A DNA stretch of 64,000 nt from Segetibacter sp. (GCF_025963695.1 NZ_JAOQAH010000040.1:1-64000), one strand, 5' to 3'; shown: positions 1 through 9,375, numbered from the stretch's first letter. A program made the numbers and translations. The notes: generated from the letters alone by a model not told the origin.

Positions 1-1683
1 CGGGTCCATGTACCGTAGGAAATACCATGATGAACCAGCATAACCAGGCATCGTATTCGTTTCGCGGGTTCCGCCACCCGGCGCTATTATCCAATCAGCC
101 AAATTCGCTAACGGACCTTCACCTTCAGGACCGGCGCTGTAAGTATCAACATAAGGAAGTTCTACCGGCAGCTGGCCTTCATCTAAAGCAAATGCAACTC
201 CACCCTTATATACTATTGGAAAAGGTTCGCCCCAATAACGTTGGCGACTAAAACCGGCATCTCTCATTCTATAATTGACCTGTCGTTTACCAATTCCCAT
301 TGCCTCCAGCTTATCAATTACAACGTTGATAGCATCTCTCATCACCATTCCATCTAAAAAATCAGAGTTCTGTAAAATGGCATCTTTTGTCGGGTTAGCT
401 TCCTCCCCGTTGTAGGCATCACCAATAATATTTGTAATGGGAATATTGAAATGTTTTGCAAAAGCAAAGTCACGCTGGTCGCCACAAGGGACCGCCATAA
501 TAGCGCCGGTACCATAACCAGCCAACACATATTCAGAGATCCAAATAGGAATTTCACGACCATCAAATGGATTGATTGCATAAGCCCCGGTGAAAGCGCC
601 GGTAATAGATTTGACTTCAGCAAGTCGCTCTCTTTCGCTGCGTGATTTTACGTATTCGAGGTATTTGGAGATTTCATCCTTTTGTTGAGAACTTGTTATC
701 CGGTGAACCATTTCGTGTTCAGGAGCCACTACCATAAAATCTACTCCAAACATAGTATCGGGGCGGGTGGTGTACACAACCATTTGTTCTACTTCCCGCT
801 TCTCACTTTTCACTTTAAACTTCACTTCCGCTCCCTGCGATTTTCCTATCCAGTTCCTTTGCATCTCCTTCATCGAATCGCTAAAGTCTACCTGCTCCAA
901 TCCTTGCAATAATCTATCGGCATATGCTGTTATCCTCAAATACCATTGGCGCATTTTCTTTTTCACAACCGGATGTCCGCCGCGTTCGCTTACGCCGTTT
1001 ACCACTTCGTCGTTAGCAAGTACGGTTCCTAAAGGTTCACACCAGTTTACTTCGCCGAATGCAGAAAAAGCAAGGCGGTAGTCCATCAGGATTTCCTGCT
1101 GTCTTTGGTTGTCGAAGCCTTTCCATTCTTCTGCTGTAAACTGAAGCTTCCGATCGCCGGGACATTCGTTATCAGCGTTTCCTTCTTTTTCGAAAATGCC
1201 TGCTAAAACAGCAATACGTTCAGCCTTTTGACTTTTGCGGTTGTACCAGCTATCAAACAATTGAAGAAAGATCCATTGGGTCCATTTATAGTACTTCGGG
1301 TCACTGGTTCTTACCTCGCGGCTCCAGTCGTAGCAGAAGCCAATGTTATCTAACTGCTCTTTGTATCGTGCTATATTTTTTTCTGTGGTTACTGCAGGAT
1401 GTTGTCCTGTCTCTAATGCATATTGTTCTGCTGGCAGGCCGAAGCTGTCGAAGCCCATAGGGTGCAACACATTGTAACCTTTCAGTCTTTTAAACCTTGC
1501 ATAGATATCGCTTGCTATATATCCTAACGGATGACCAACATGCAGACCTGCCCCGCTTGGGTAAGGGAACATATCCAATACATAAAACTTTGGCTTATCG
1601 CTCTCGTTGCTTACTTTATAAGCACCACTATCTCTCCATTGCTGCTGCCACCTTTTTTCTATTTCTCTAAAGTTGTATTCCAT
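1..1683 (-). CDS. leuS: Leucyl-tRNA synthetase, 3' end cut by window edge
   Basis: Cytoplasmic class I aminoacyl-tRNA synthetase that charges tRNA-Leu. The frame is open from the ATG at 1681-1683 to base 1, giving the first 561 residues. The class I HIGH signature appears as HVGH at residues 48-51, after FPYPSGAGL. The editing and connective region follows, then RYWGEPFPI, and PGYAGSSWYFLRYMDP lies at the very edge. The KMSKS loop and anticodon domain are outside the window; family members are usually above 850 residues. The start MEYNF fits the family. It diverges from ftsX across a spacer of about 850 bp that holds a triplicated repeat. The identification is secure; only completeness is unknown. 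Confidence 0.97.
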   Translation of the reverse strand, partial: MEYNFREIEKRWQQQWRDSGAYKVSNESDKPKFYVLDMFPYPSGAGLHVGHPLGYIASDIYARFKRLKGYNVLHPMGFDSFGLPAEQYALETGQHPAVTTEKNIARYKEQLDNIGFCYDWSREVRTSDPKYYKWTQWIFLQLFDSWYNRKSQKAERIAVLAGIFEKEGNADNECPGDRKLQFTAEEWKGFDNQRQQEILMDYRLAFSAFGEVNWCEPLGTVLANDEVVNGVSERGGHPVVKKKMRQWYLRITAYADRLLQGLEQVDFSDSMKEMQRNWIGKSQGAEVKFKVKSEKREVEQMVVYTTRPDTMFGVDFMVVAPEHEMVHRITSSQQKDEISKYLEYVKSRSERERLAEVKSITGAFTGAYAINPFDGREIPIWISEYVLAGYGTGAIMAVPCGDQRDFAFAKHFNIPITNIIGDAYNGEEANPTKDAILQNSDFLDGMVMRDAINVVIDKLEAMGIGKRQVNYRMRDAGFSRQRYWGEPFPIVYKGGVAFALDEGQLPVELPYVDTYSAGPEGEGPLANLADWIIAPGGGTRETNTMPGYAGSSWYFLRYMDP

Positions 1684-1690
1684 GATTGTT

Positions 1691-2315
1691 GATATAAGGT
1701 GTAGGGCTTAAGGTGTAAGGTTTAAGGAAAACCTTTCGCTACTTAGACCAGCCCTTATACTTTTATTTTTACTATACTTTTTTACTTATTAACCTTTCGA
1801 TCCTGCTTTTATGCTACTGTGGCTATCATTTACCGTTACACCTACTGGTTTCCTCCCTAAGCCTTCTACCCTTTACCTTACACCTTCCTGATGGGTCTGA
1901 TATAAGGTGTAAGGTATAAGGTGTAAGGTATAAGGAAAACCTTTCGCTACTTAGACCAGCCCTTATACTTTTATTTATACTATTCTTTTTTACTTATTAA
2001 CCTTACGATCCTGCTTTTATGCTACTGTGGTTATCATTTACCGTTACGCCTACTGGTTTCCTCCCTAAGCCTTCTACCCTTTACCTTACACCTTCCTGAT
2101 GGGTTTTGATATAAGGTGTAGGGTATAAGGTGTAAGGTTTAAGGAAAACCTTACGCTACTTATACCAGCCCTTATACTTTTATTTATACTATTTTTTTTT
2201 ACTTATTAACCTTACGATCCTGCTTTTATGCTACTGTGGTTATCATTTACCGTTACGCCTACTGGTTTCCTCCCTAAGCCTTCTACCCTATACCTTACAC
2301 CTTCCTGATGGGTTG
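1691..2315 (+). repeat. Three tandem copies of a ~208-bp unit with self-complementary ends
   Basis: Units begin at about 1691, 1899 and 2108 with GATATAAGGTGT and end with CCTTCCTGATGGGT, so the period is 208-209 bp. Copies are near identical, differing at scattered single bases. Each unit starts with a 14-bp tandem (ATAAGGTGTAAGGT, clearest in copy 2) and ends with the approximate reverse complement (TACCTTACACCTT). Each could therefore fold into a long imperfect hairpin or represent a MITE-like cassette. No convincing reading frame spans the units. The array sits directly upstream of leuS, whose promoter it must contain or displace. Confidence 0.9.
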
Positions 2316-2331
2316 AGGCAATTTCAAAAGT

Positions 2332-2351
2332 ACAAGTGTGCGACGCAACGA
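2332..2351 (-). repeat. Dispersed dyad element, copy 1 (GCGTCGC class)
   Basis: Read on the minus strand it is CGTTGCGTCGCACACTTGT, matching the copy at 4728 almost base for base through the core and right arm. It lies just beyond the triplicated repeat, in the divergent leuS/ftsX spacer. Confidence 0.65.
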
Positions 2352-2495
2352 ATGCTTAATTAGTATTTATAAGCTGGCTACCTGAAAAAACACTAACACT
2401 TTTTTAACTGCTTTAATACACTTAGTATGTAATTTACCCGCTTTAAGCAAATGGTTCAAGGCCGAGCAAAAGTAAGCTATTAGAGCTCAATCCAC

Positions 2496-2503
2496 TACAT
2501 TTG
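2496..2503 (+). promoter_or_regulatory. Candidate -7 promoter element for ftsX
   Basis: TACATTTG matches the Bacteroidota primary-sigma -7 consensus TAnnTTTG and lies 28 bp before the ftsX ATG. No convincing -33 TTG is seen at the usual distance, so the call rests on the -7 match and its position. Confidence 0.4.
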
Positions 2504-2531
2504 CAACCTGACTAAACTCTAAATAACCAAC

Positions 2532-3410
2532 ATGGCGCAATTTGGAAAAGCATCGAGCAAACGCGGTAAACCAAGCTATATTTATAGTATTGTAGGTGTG
2601 GCACTCGTTCTTTTAATTATGGGAATTTTAGGTTGGATATTTCTAAACTTCAAATCTGCCGGCTCTTCTTTTAAAGAGGATATTCGAATAAGCGCTTACC
2701 TGCGCACCACGAATAAGGATACGATTAACCAGATACAGCAATACATTTCGGCGCAACCTTATGCTAAAAATGTGCAGTACATTAATAAAGAAGCTGCAAA
2801 AACCATTTGGAGCAAAGAGGGTAATAATGAAGACTGGGCTCAAATACTAGACTATAATCCTCTGCCTGAAAGCATAGATTTTTATGCAAGATCGAACTAC
2901 GTTAACCAGGATAGTTTGAATAAAATTTCGGCAGACATTGTTGGCAAATTCGGGAGCCAGCTGGATGAACTTCAATACCCCAAGTTGCTTGTAAATAATT
3001 TAAACGAGCGCTCTGGTAAACTGGGATTAATATTTATTGTGGTAGCTGTGGTGCTTTGTACCATCGTAATTGTAAGTATAGACAACACCATTCGCCTGGC
3101 AATGTTTAGCAATCGTTTTTTAATAAAGACAATGCAAATGGTTGGAGCAACACGGGGTTTTATTGCTCGTCCAATGGACTTTCGTGCAATTTTAAATGGC
3201 TTGATAAGTTCTGTTATTGCCATTGTGTTATTGCTTATTTTAATACAGTGGGCAGAAAGGCAGTTTCCGCAACTGAGCATGATCAGGGACACAAGGCTAA
3301 CATTAATTCTCTTTGGCGGAATGATCTTAATCGGCGTCGGCATCTCGCTATTTAGTACTCATCGTAGTGTTATCAAATACCTTAAGATGAGCCTGGACGA
3401 CCTTTATTGA
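2532..3410 (+). CDS. ftsX: FtsX-like cell division ABC transporter permease
   Basis: Membrane partner of the FtsE ATPase, which in other bacteria couples septal peptidoglycan hydrolysis to division. The 292 residues show the FtsX layout: a cytoplasmic start, TM1 at about 19-42, an extracytoplasmic domain to about 160, then three C-terminal TM helices near 164-190, 215-240 and 256-278. The stretch VGATRGFIARP between TM2 and TM3 matches the conserved cytoplasmic loop of the family. No ftsE is adjacent, which is common in this phylum. It heads an apparent operon with a DUF3098 protein (69-bp gap) and uppP, a lineage-typical order. Confidence 0.93.
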   Translation: MAQFGKASSKRGKPSYIYSIVGVALVLLIMGILGWIFLNFKSAGSSFKEDIRISAYLRTTNKDTINQIQQYISAQPYAKNVQYINKEAAKTIWSKEGNNEDWAQILDYNPLPESIDFYARSNYVNQDSLNKISADIVGKFGSQLDELQYPKLLVNNLNERSGKLGLIFIVVAVVLCTIVIVSIDNTIRLAMFSNRFLIKTMQMVGATRGFIARPMDFRAILNGLISSVIAIVLLLILIQWAERQFPQLSMIRDTRLTLILFGGMILIGVGISLFSTHRSVIKYLKMSLDDLY

Positions 3411-3479
3411 TAGGTTTGCCGATCGCTCAATCTCTGGTTCTTTTAATTGTTTTAACTTACATCTTCTAAATAATATAAC

Positions 3480-3776
3480 ATGGCTGAAAAAAAAGTTTCT
3501 ACTTCACACACTGCATCAATAAGAGATACTGCTGCTAAACAAACTGCCAGGCTTCCTTTGTTTGAAAAAGACAATTACCAATGGATGATTATTGGGGCAG
3601 TTGTAGTTGCTATCGGAATGTTTATAATGTCTGGTGGAAAAAATCCTGATCCTAATCAATTTGATGCCAAACTTGTGTACAGTACCACGCGTATAACAAT
3701 CGCTCCGATTCTTATTTTGGCTGGTTTGGTTATCGAGATTTATGCCATCTTTAAAAGGCCAAAAGCGCATCAATAA
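3480..3776 (+). CDS. DUF3098 small membrane protein
   Basis: A 98-residue protein with a polar N-terminus, then PLFEKDNYQWM leading into TM1 (about 37-52), the marker MSGGKNPDP, and a second TM near 72-90. The PLF-x-NY and MSGG features match DUF3098, a Bacteroidota family of unknown function usually encoded between ftsX and uppP, as here. That conserved neighbourhood suggests a role in envelope growth or division, but this is only inferred from context. Confidence 0.88.
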   Translation: MAEKKVSTSHTASIRDTAAKQTARLPLFEKDNYQWMIIGAVVVAIGMFIMSGGKNPDPNQFDAKLVYSTTRITIAPILILAGLVIEIYAIFKRPKAHQ

Positions 3777-3797
3777 TATTTTTCTATAAAATCTTCA

Positions 3798-3822
3798 GGC
3801 GATGAAATTCATCGCCTTTTTT
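3798..3822 (+). terminator. Rho-independent terminator between DUF3098 and uppP
   Basis: Stem GGCGATGA/TCATCGCC (8 bp) with loop AAT, followed by six T. It lies 22 bp past the DUF3098 stop and may attenuate readthrough into uppP. Confidence 0.7.
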
Positions 3823-3863
3823 ATTCTTTTTTTCAAAATCATCAAAACGCCGAAACGGACCTT

Positions 3864-4664
3864 ATGACTCTTATCCAAAGTATTATAATTGCCATTGTAG
3901 AAGGTATAACCGAATTTTTACCAATATCATCTACAGGGCATATGATTATAACAGAGCGGTTGTTGATGCTGCCAAAAGATGATGTATTTGTAAAGCTTTT
4001 TACCGTAGCGATACAACTTGGAGCCATACTTAGCGTAGTGGTTTTGTACTGGAGGAAGTTCTTCGATTTCTCTAAATGGCAGTTTTATTTAAAGCTTATT
4101 GTAGCTGTTATTCCGGCTTTGGCTATTGGCTTTTTACTATCAGATAAAATTGATGAACTATTAGAAAGTCCTACAACGGTAGCAATAACCTTATTGGCAG
4201 GGGGCTTTATCTTGCTGTTTATTGATAAGGTGTTTGACAAGCAGGCGATTGATAAGGACAGAAACATTACTTACACTAAAAGTTTTATTATTGGTTTATG
4301 GCAGTGTATTGCTATGATACCAGGCGTTAGCCGTAGTGCAGCCTCTATCATCGGCGGTATGCAGCAAGGCCTTACCCGCCGCCTCGCTGCAGAGTTCTCT
4401 TTCTTTTTGGCGGTACCTACAATGGCCGCAGCCACGGGCTATAAACTGCTAAAGACTTTTAAAGAAAACCCGGCCGTTTTACAAGACAAACAAAACCTGG
4501 TTATGCTGGCAGTTGGAAACGTGGTAGCATTTGTTGTAGCCTTATTAGCTATAAAGTTTTTCATCAGTTTTTTACAGCGCTATGGGTTTAAGCTTTTCGG
4601 TTGGTATCGTATAATTGTTGGAGCAGCACTGCTCGCGTTAATTTTCTTTGGGTATTTGAAGTAG
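3864..4664 (+). CDS. uppP: Undecaprenyl-diphosphatase (BacA/UppP)
   Basis: Integral membrane phosphatase that converts undecaprenyl diphosphate to the monophosphate, recycling the lipid carrier for peptidoglycan and O-antigen; it confers bacitracin resistance when abundant. The 266 residues are almost wholly hydrophobic. The two family signatures are present: EGITEFLPISSTGH at residues 13-26 and PGVSRSAASI from residue 153, which hold the catalytic Glu, His, Ser and Arg. Length is normal. It is third in the ftsX-DUF3098-uppP group, though a terminator precedes it, so it may also have its own promoter. Confidence 0.96.
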   Translation: MTLIQSIIIAIVEGITEFLPISSTGHMIITERLLMLPKDDVFVKLFTVAIQLGAILSVVVLYWRKFFDFSKWQFYLKLIVAVIPALAIGFLLSDKIDELLESPTTVAITLLAGGFILLFIDKVFDKQAIDKDRNITYTKSFIIGLWQCIAMIPGVSRSAASIIGGMQQGLTRRLAAEFSFFLAVPTMAAATGYKLLKTFKENPAVLQDKQNLVMLAVGNVVAFVVALLAIKFFISFLQRYGFKLFGWYRIIVGAALLALIFFGYLK

Positions 4665-4727
4665 AGAAGAAGGTTGAGGGTTTGGGGTTTAAGGTTTTTT
4701 AGGGCCGGCTTCATTGCAACTATGATA

Positions 4728-4751
4728 CATCGTTGCGTCGCACACTTGTAC
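4728..4751 (+). repeat. Dispersed dyad element, copy 2 (GCGTCGC class)
   Basis: CATCGTTGCGTCGCAC followed by ACTTGTAC. The upstream arm GCAAC-T-ATG-ATA-CAT-C-GTTGC (4716-4736) is itself an imperfect inverted repeat. It lies 63 bp past uppP, in the spacer before the MFS gene. Confidence 0.7.
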
Positions 4752-4937
4752 ATTGTGTTCCTTATTGAGCAATCACACCTTTATCTCTTTCCGGCAACGA
4801 AGCCCCGCAGCTCGAGCTTTTGAGAAGAGGTTGATAGGGTTATTAAATACGGCTTATGGGTGTATCGCAGATAGCATCATAAAAACGAGAAAAATCCTCT
4901 TTCCTCTTCCCTATCTTTAATAACCAAAAAAGCATTT

Positions 4938-6257
4938 ATGCAAACTGCTTCTAAAAAAGTTATTAATGGCTGGGCCATGTATGACTGGGCCAACAGCGCA
5001 TACAACCTCGTTATTACTACCACTATTTTTCCTGCTTACTATGATGCCATTACAACCACAAAAACAGGAAACACAGTAAGCCACAAATTGCAACTTTTAG
5101 GAGCAGAGTTTGAAAGTGCATCTCTATATAATTATGCTATTGCAACAGCTTATTTTTTAATTGCGATTATTTCTCCGGTGCTTTCCTCTATTGCTGATTA
5201 CAAGGGCAACAAGAAACGTTTCATGCAGTTCTTTTGTTACCTCGGAGGACTATCGTGTTGTGCCTTGTATTGGTTTCAAAGAGAAACGCTTTCACTCGGA
5301 ATTCTTTGTTGCATACTTGCCGCTATCGGCTATTGCGGAAGTCTTGTTTTTTACAATTCCTATCTACCTGAAATTGCTGCTGACGAAGACAAAGACAGGA
5401 TTAGTGCACAAGGATTTGCATATGGTTATATAGGCAGCGTTTTGTTACAATTAATTTGCTTCGCATTTGTCTTAAAGCCAGAATGGTTTGGAATTAAGGA
5501 CAGTTCATTTGCTCCCCGTTTATCTTTTTTATTGGTTGGTATCTGGTGGATGGGCTTCGCACAAATAACTTTTGCACGGTTGCCAAAAGGAACAGCAGCA
5601 CTGCAAAACAAAGCCAATAATATTTTTACAAATGGATTTAAGGAATTAAATAAAGTTTGGCTACAAGTGAAGGAGATGCCGGTACTAAAAAGCTTTTTGT
5701 TGTCATTTTTCTTTTACAGCATGGGGGTTCAAACGGTCATGCTTGCTGCAACTTTATTTGCCAGCCAGGTCATTGGTTTACCAACTCCAAAATTGATTAT
5801 TTCCCTTTTAATAATACAAATCGTTGCTATTGCGGGGGCATACATTATGGCAAAACTCTCTCAACGCTTTGGTAATTTCCAGGTACTGATGTTGGTGGTG
5901 ATGATTTGGGTGGTCATATGTATCAGCGCCTATTTCATAACAAGCGAAATGCAGTTTTATATGCTCGCAGTTTCTGTCGGACTGGTTATGGGAGGAATAC
6001 AATCATTAAGTAGGTCAACATATGGAAAGATAATGCCCGATACGCACGACACCACCTCCTTCTTCAGCTTCTACGACGTGACTGAAAAAATAGCTATCGT
6101 AATTGGGATGTTTAGTTTCGGATTGGTGCAGCAGCTTACAGGCAACATGCGAAACTCCGTAATCACACTCATTGTTTTTTTTATTGCTGGCCTGATTTGT
6201 TTGTTTATTACTTTACAAAAAGAAAAACAAGCACGGGTTATAAACTTAGTACGATGA
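4938..6257 (+). CDS. MFS transporter, UMF1/Atg22-like family
   Basis: Polytopic inner-membrane transporter of 439 residues with about 12 hydrophobic segments. The start, with GWAMYDWANSAYNLVITT at residues 11-28, is the hallmark of the UMF1 (Atg22-like) branch of the major facilitator superfamily, and the loop GGIQSLSRSTYGKIMP near residue 355 is also typical. In yeast Atg22 exports amino acids from the vacuole; the bacterial substrate is unknown. Its TGA stop overlaps the ATG of the next gene, so the two are probably translated together and may act on the same compound. Confidence 0.9.
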   Translation: MQTASKKVINGWAMYDWANSAYNLVITTTIFPAYYDAITTTKTGNTVSHKLQLLGAEFESASLYNYAIATAYFLIAIISPVLSSIADYKGNKKRFMQFFCYLGGLSCCALYWFQRETLSLGILCCILAAIGYCGSLVFYNSYLPEIAADEDKDRISAQGFAYGYIGSVLLQLICFAFVLKPEWFGIKDSSFAPRLSFLLVGIWWMGFAQITFARLPKGTAALQNKANNIFTNGFKELNKVWLQVKEMPVLKSFLLSFFFYSMGVQTVMLAATLFASQVIGLPTPKLIISLLIIQIVAIAGAYIMAKLSQRFGNFQVLMLVVMIWVVICISAYFITSEMQFYMLAVSVGLVMGGIQSLSRSTYGKIMPDTHDTTSFFSFYDVTEKIAIVIGMFSFGLVQQLTGNMRNSVITLIVFFIAGLICLFITLQKEKQARVINLVR

Positions 6258-7096
6258 AATTATATTCAATTAATGCCGGTCTTTTTAAATTAGACGGAGG
6301 AGCAATGTTTGGAGTAGTGCCAAAAAGTATTTGGAACAAACTTAATGCTGCGGATGAAAACAATATGTGTACATGGGCTTTAAGATGTTTATTAATTGAG
6401 ACAGATGATAAAAGAATTTTGATTGATACCGGGATGGGTAATAAACAGGATGCAAAATTTTTTGGTCACTACTACCTACATGGAAACGATACCCTGGAAG
6501 GCTCTCTGGCAAAACATGGTTTTACCAAAGACGACATTACAGATGTCTTTCATACTCACCTTCACTTTGACCATTGTGGAGGAACTATCGTGCGTGATGG
6601 AGAACAGCTTTCCTCCGCTTTTAAAAATGCTACTCTGTGGAGTAACGAACCACACTGGTCCTGGGCGACTAAGCCAAATGATCGGGAAAAAGCATCATTC
6701 TTAAAAGAGAATATACTTCCAATGCAGGAAAGTGGAAGGCTACAATTTGCACCGGTAGAAGAAAACGTTTCCATTTTTAATGAAGATATCACTTTGAAGT
6801 TTGCCTACGGCCATACAGATGCGATGATGTTGCCAATAATAAAATATAAAGGCAGAACCATTGTTTACATGGCTGATCTTTTGCCGTCTGCAGCCCATTT
6901 GCCTTTGCCTTATGTAATGAGTTATGACATGTTTCCCTTAAAAACTTTAGGCGAAAAAAAGGGTTTTTTACAGGAGGCTTTGGAGAACGATTATGTGTTA
7001 TTTTTCGAGCACGATGCTAACATCGAATGCTGCACATTAAAAATGACTGATAAGGGAATAAGAGTGAAGGAGACTTTTGAGTTGGAAGATTTATAA
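6254..7096 (+). CDS. Metallo-beta-lactamase-fold hydrolase
   Basis: A 280-residue MBL-fold enzyme. The zinc signature THLHFDHCGG lies near residue 102, the next ligand is probably the His of YGHTDAMM, a later Asp is in YMADLLPSAAH, and a C-terminal ligand His is in FFEHDA. The family includes lactonases, ribonucleases and esterases; the substrate cannot be read from sequence. The ATG at 6254 is preferred over an in-frame ATG 19 codons earlier, because it gives a normal N-terminus (MKLYSINAG) and forms an ATGA overlap with the upstream transporter. That coupling suggests a transporter-hydrolase pair. Confidence 0.88.
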   Translation: MKLYSINAGLFKLDGGAMFGVVPKSIWNKLNAADENNMCTWALRCLLIETDDKRILIDTGMGNKQDAKFFGHYYLHGNDTLEGSLAKHGFTKDDITDVFHTHLHFDHCGGTIVRDGEQLSSAFKNATLWSNEPHWSWATKPNDREKASFLKENILPMQESGRLQFAPVEENVSIFNEDITLKFAYGHTDAMMLPIIKYKGRTIVYMADLLPSAAHLPLPYVMSYDMFPLKTLGEKKGFLQEALENDYVLFFEHDANIECCTLKMTDKGIRVKETFELEDL

Positions 7097-7112
7097 CGTG
7101 TTTTGTTGTACT

Positions 7113-7478
7113 TCAATACTGTCCTGTACCTAGCATTACGAGCGTACATGCTTCCATTGGTTTAATGCCATTTTTCATTGCCATCTCTTCCAGTTCATCA
7201 TTTTCGGTTCCGGGGTTAAATATGATGCGTTTCGGTTTCAACGATAAAATATAATCGTAGTAAGGCTTTTGATTGGTTGGATTAAGATATAAGGTAACAG
7301 TGTCTATATCTTCCAACCTGGGCTGACCGGTTAAGATCTCCACATCACCAACTTTACCCTCTCTTAGTCCAATGGCAACCACCGGATGTTTGTGTGACGA
7401 AAGCTTGTTCATTGCGAGATAACTATACCTTGCTGGGTTAGTCGATGCTCCTAATACCAACGTTTTCTTACCGGCCAT
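7113..7478 (-). CDS. CoA-binding (Rossmann) domain protein
   Basis: A 121-residue single-domain protein matching the CoA_binding_2 family (YccU-like). The N-terminal LVLGASTNPARYSYLA is the nucleotide-binding loop, RIIFNPGTENDELEEMA is the conserved central motif, and GIKPMEACTLVML is the C-terminal strand region. The function of these stand-alone domains is not established. It converges on the MBL hydrolase with a 16-bp gap and is probably transcribed alone. Confidence 0.85.
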   Translation of the reverse strand: MAGKKTLVLGASTNPARYSYLAMNKLSSHKHPVVAIGLREGKVGDVEILTGQPRLEDIDTVTLYLNPTNQKPYYDYILSLKPKRIIFNPGTENDELEEMAMKNGIKPMEACTLVMLGTGQY

Positions 7479-7856
7479 TTCAACAAAGTTTAATTAAATG
7501 ATCAGCATAAAATTACAAGAATTGAACCAGTAGAAATTTTATTTTAAGGTCGGACGCATCCTATTCAATGCTTCATCAGGACCTTTTTAAAGAGTTTTAT
7601 AACACTGCTTTCAAGTTTCAATATTGATTAAAAGATGTTTTACACTACTTCCCCAAAGCATTTTTCAAAAGGCAATTGACCCAACGGGCTTTTATAGGTG
7701 TTAATAGTGTAATGTCTTCAATTAAACTTATTCACAGAATTGCTGATAACCGTTTCCCAAACCGCTAATATTCATACTTCTGTTCGGGAAAAGATGAATC
7801 TTGTTTCAAATGGCATAGAATTCGTAATGTGTCAAGAAACATCAAAACAAATGATT
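7479..7856. other. Spacer without recognised gene
   Basis: AT-rich region between the divergent CoA-binding and outer membrane protein genes. The frame of the downstream gene stays open to 7740, but the first 39 codons precede a clean signal peptide and are probably not translated. No repeat, hairpin or RNA gene was seen. Confidence 0.5.
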
Positions 7857-8588
7857 ATGAAGAAAAAATTATTAAGTGCAGCAGTAATTTCAATGATGTC
7901 TCTTGGGGTAATGGCACAAGTGAGGCATTCAACTTCTACTACTTCAACCGAAGGCAAAGAAGGTAATTTGATCATAAAGGGCGGACTAAACCTTGCCAAT
8001 ATATCAGTAACCTCTAATGGAAGAGTAGACCAGGCAAATGCGTTGAAAACCTTTGTGGTAGGTATTGCTTATGATATTCCGGTAGGCGAATATTTCTCTG
8101 TTCAACCGGGGCTTTTGTACACCGGTAAAGGAGCAAAAACGCAATACGGAAAAGAAGGTAATACCGGCTTTTATTACAAAGCCACTTCAAACCCTATGTA
8201 CATAGAGGTGCCTGTAAACTTTGTTGGCAAAATTCCTTTAACTCAAACATCCAGCTTTTATTTAGGTGCAGGCCCTTATGCCGCCATGGGTGTTACCGGT
8301 AAAAACAAGGTGGATAGTTATACACTTGGCGTACACCGTTATAGCAGCAGCGATATTGTTTACAGCAACGACAATCCCACAACCGCGCAGGAAGAAAACT
8401 ATGGTTATGGCAAGATAAAAAGATTCGACTATGGCTTAAACGCAGTAGCCGGACTTGAATTTACCAGGTTTACCCTTGGCGCAAATTATGGCTACGGATT
8501 GGTTAAGATTAACTCAGGAACCGACAACACCGCGAATGATAAAGGAAAAAATCGTGTGTGGAGTTTTACTCTTGGACTTAAATTGTAA
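7857..8588 (+). CDS. Outer membrane beta-barrel protein (PorT-like)
   Basis: A 243-residue exported protein. The ATG at 7857 gives a classical signal peptide (MKKKLLSAAVISMMSLGVMAQ) with cleavage after about residue 20. After a short Ser/Thr-rich linker comes LIIKGGLNLANISVTSNG, then alternating strands with YDIPVGEYFSVQPGLLYTGKG and a final aromatic-ended strand, as in outer membrane beta-barrel domain PF13568. The role, probably structural or transport, is unknown. An in-frame ATG two codons earlier is also possible. A strong terminator follows. Confidence 0.85.
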   Translation: MKKKLLSAAVISMMSLGVMAQVRHSTSTTSTEGKEGNLIIKGGLNLANISVTSNGRVDQANALKTFVVGIAYDIPVGEYFSVQPGLLYTGKGAKTQYGKEGNTGFYYKATSNPMYIEVPVNFVGKIPLTQTSSFYLGAGPYAAMGVTGKNKVDSYTLGVHRYSSSDIVYSNDNPTTAQEENYGYGKIKRFDYGLNAVAGLEFTRFTLGANYGYGLVKINSGTDNTANDKGKNRVWSFTLGLKL

Positions 8589-8610
8589 AAAATTACTTTT
8601 CGAAATTGCA

Positions 8611-8639
8611 AATGGCGGACTTGTTCCGCCATTTTTTTT
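8611..8639 (+). terminator. Rho-independent terminator
   Basis: Stem AATGGCGGA/TCCGCCATT (9 bp), loop CTTGT, then eight T. It lies 23 bp past the outer membrane barrel gene. Confidence 0.85.
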
Positions 8640-8721
8640 GCTCTTCACATAAACATGTGGTTTAGGATGAACGGTTTGATGAAGTTGTTTTAGAAGTCTT
8701 TTTTTGTAAAAAATATCTAAA

Positions 8722-9375
8722 ATGAAACTCAGCAACATTGTAACATTTATAGCGGCAATAGCTATCACAAATGTATCATTAGCACAGTTTGAAGGCAGCA
8801 AGCAAGTTTTTACTTCGCCTAAATTACAGGCAGAAATCTTTAAACATAAGAAAGTAGCGATACTACCTTTTAACGCTACCATTTCTTACAAAAAACTTCC
8901 TAAAAATTTTAATAAGGAAGCCAACGAGCAAGACCAGAATAACTTAGCCAGCGCTATGCAGCAAGGCATGTACACTTATCTTTTAAGAAAGGCAGACGAT
9001 TACACAGTAAGCTTCCAGGATGTTGAGAGAACAAATGCCCTCTTAAAACAAAAAGGTCTTTACGACAAGCTCAATGAAGTTACCCATGATTCCATCTGTA
9101 AAGCTTTGGGAGTAGATGCCGTAGTGAAGTGTGCCTTCACCTACGAAAGAACCAGCAGCGAAGGCGGTGCAATCGTCAAAGCTGTTTTGTTAGGTTCTGC
9201 CTTTGGTAAAACAGCCAGCGGGTCGCTGACGATGCAGATTTACAACGGTTCGGATGGCGAACTTTTGTGGCGTTTTTACAAAGAAATGAATGAAGACGTA
9301 ATCAGTTCGGCAAACCACGTAATGGAGCGAATGATGCGTAAAGTTGCAAGAAATTTCCCTTATGAAAAATCTTAA
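8722..9375 (+). CDS. Exported CsgG/TolB-N-like protein of unknown function
   Basis: A 217-residue protein with a signal peptide (MKLSNIVTFIAAIAITNVSLAQ). The mature part begins with a KKVAILPF strand near residue 45 and continues through helices around LASAMQQGMYTYLL to a conserved KALGVDAVVKC segment, with a C-terminal TMQIYNGSDGELLWRF. This order resembles the CsgG/TolB N-terminal fold seen in periplasmic assembly lipoproteins. There is no lipobox Cys. No secretion or curli genes are nearby, so the role remains unknown. Confidence 0.65.
   Translation: MKLSNIVTFIAAIAITNVSLAQFEGSKQVFTSPKLQAEIFKHKKVAILPFNATISYKKLPKNFNKEANEQDQNNLASAMQQGMYTYLLRKADDYTVSFQDVERTNALLKQKGLYDKLNEVTHDSICKALGVDAVVKCAFTYERTSSEGGAIVKAVLLGSAFGKTASGSLTMQIYNGSDGELLWRFYKEMNEDVISSANHVMERMMRKVARNFPYEKS

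Noticed and set aside
1691-2315. Tandem repeats considered as a CRISPR array
   Set aside because: Units are 208 bp, directly adjacent and without unique spacers; no cas genes are present.
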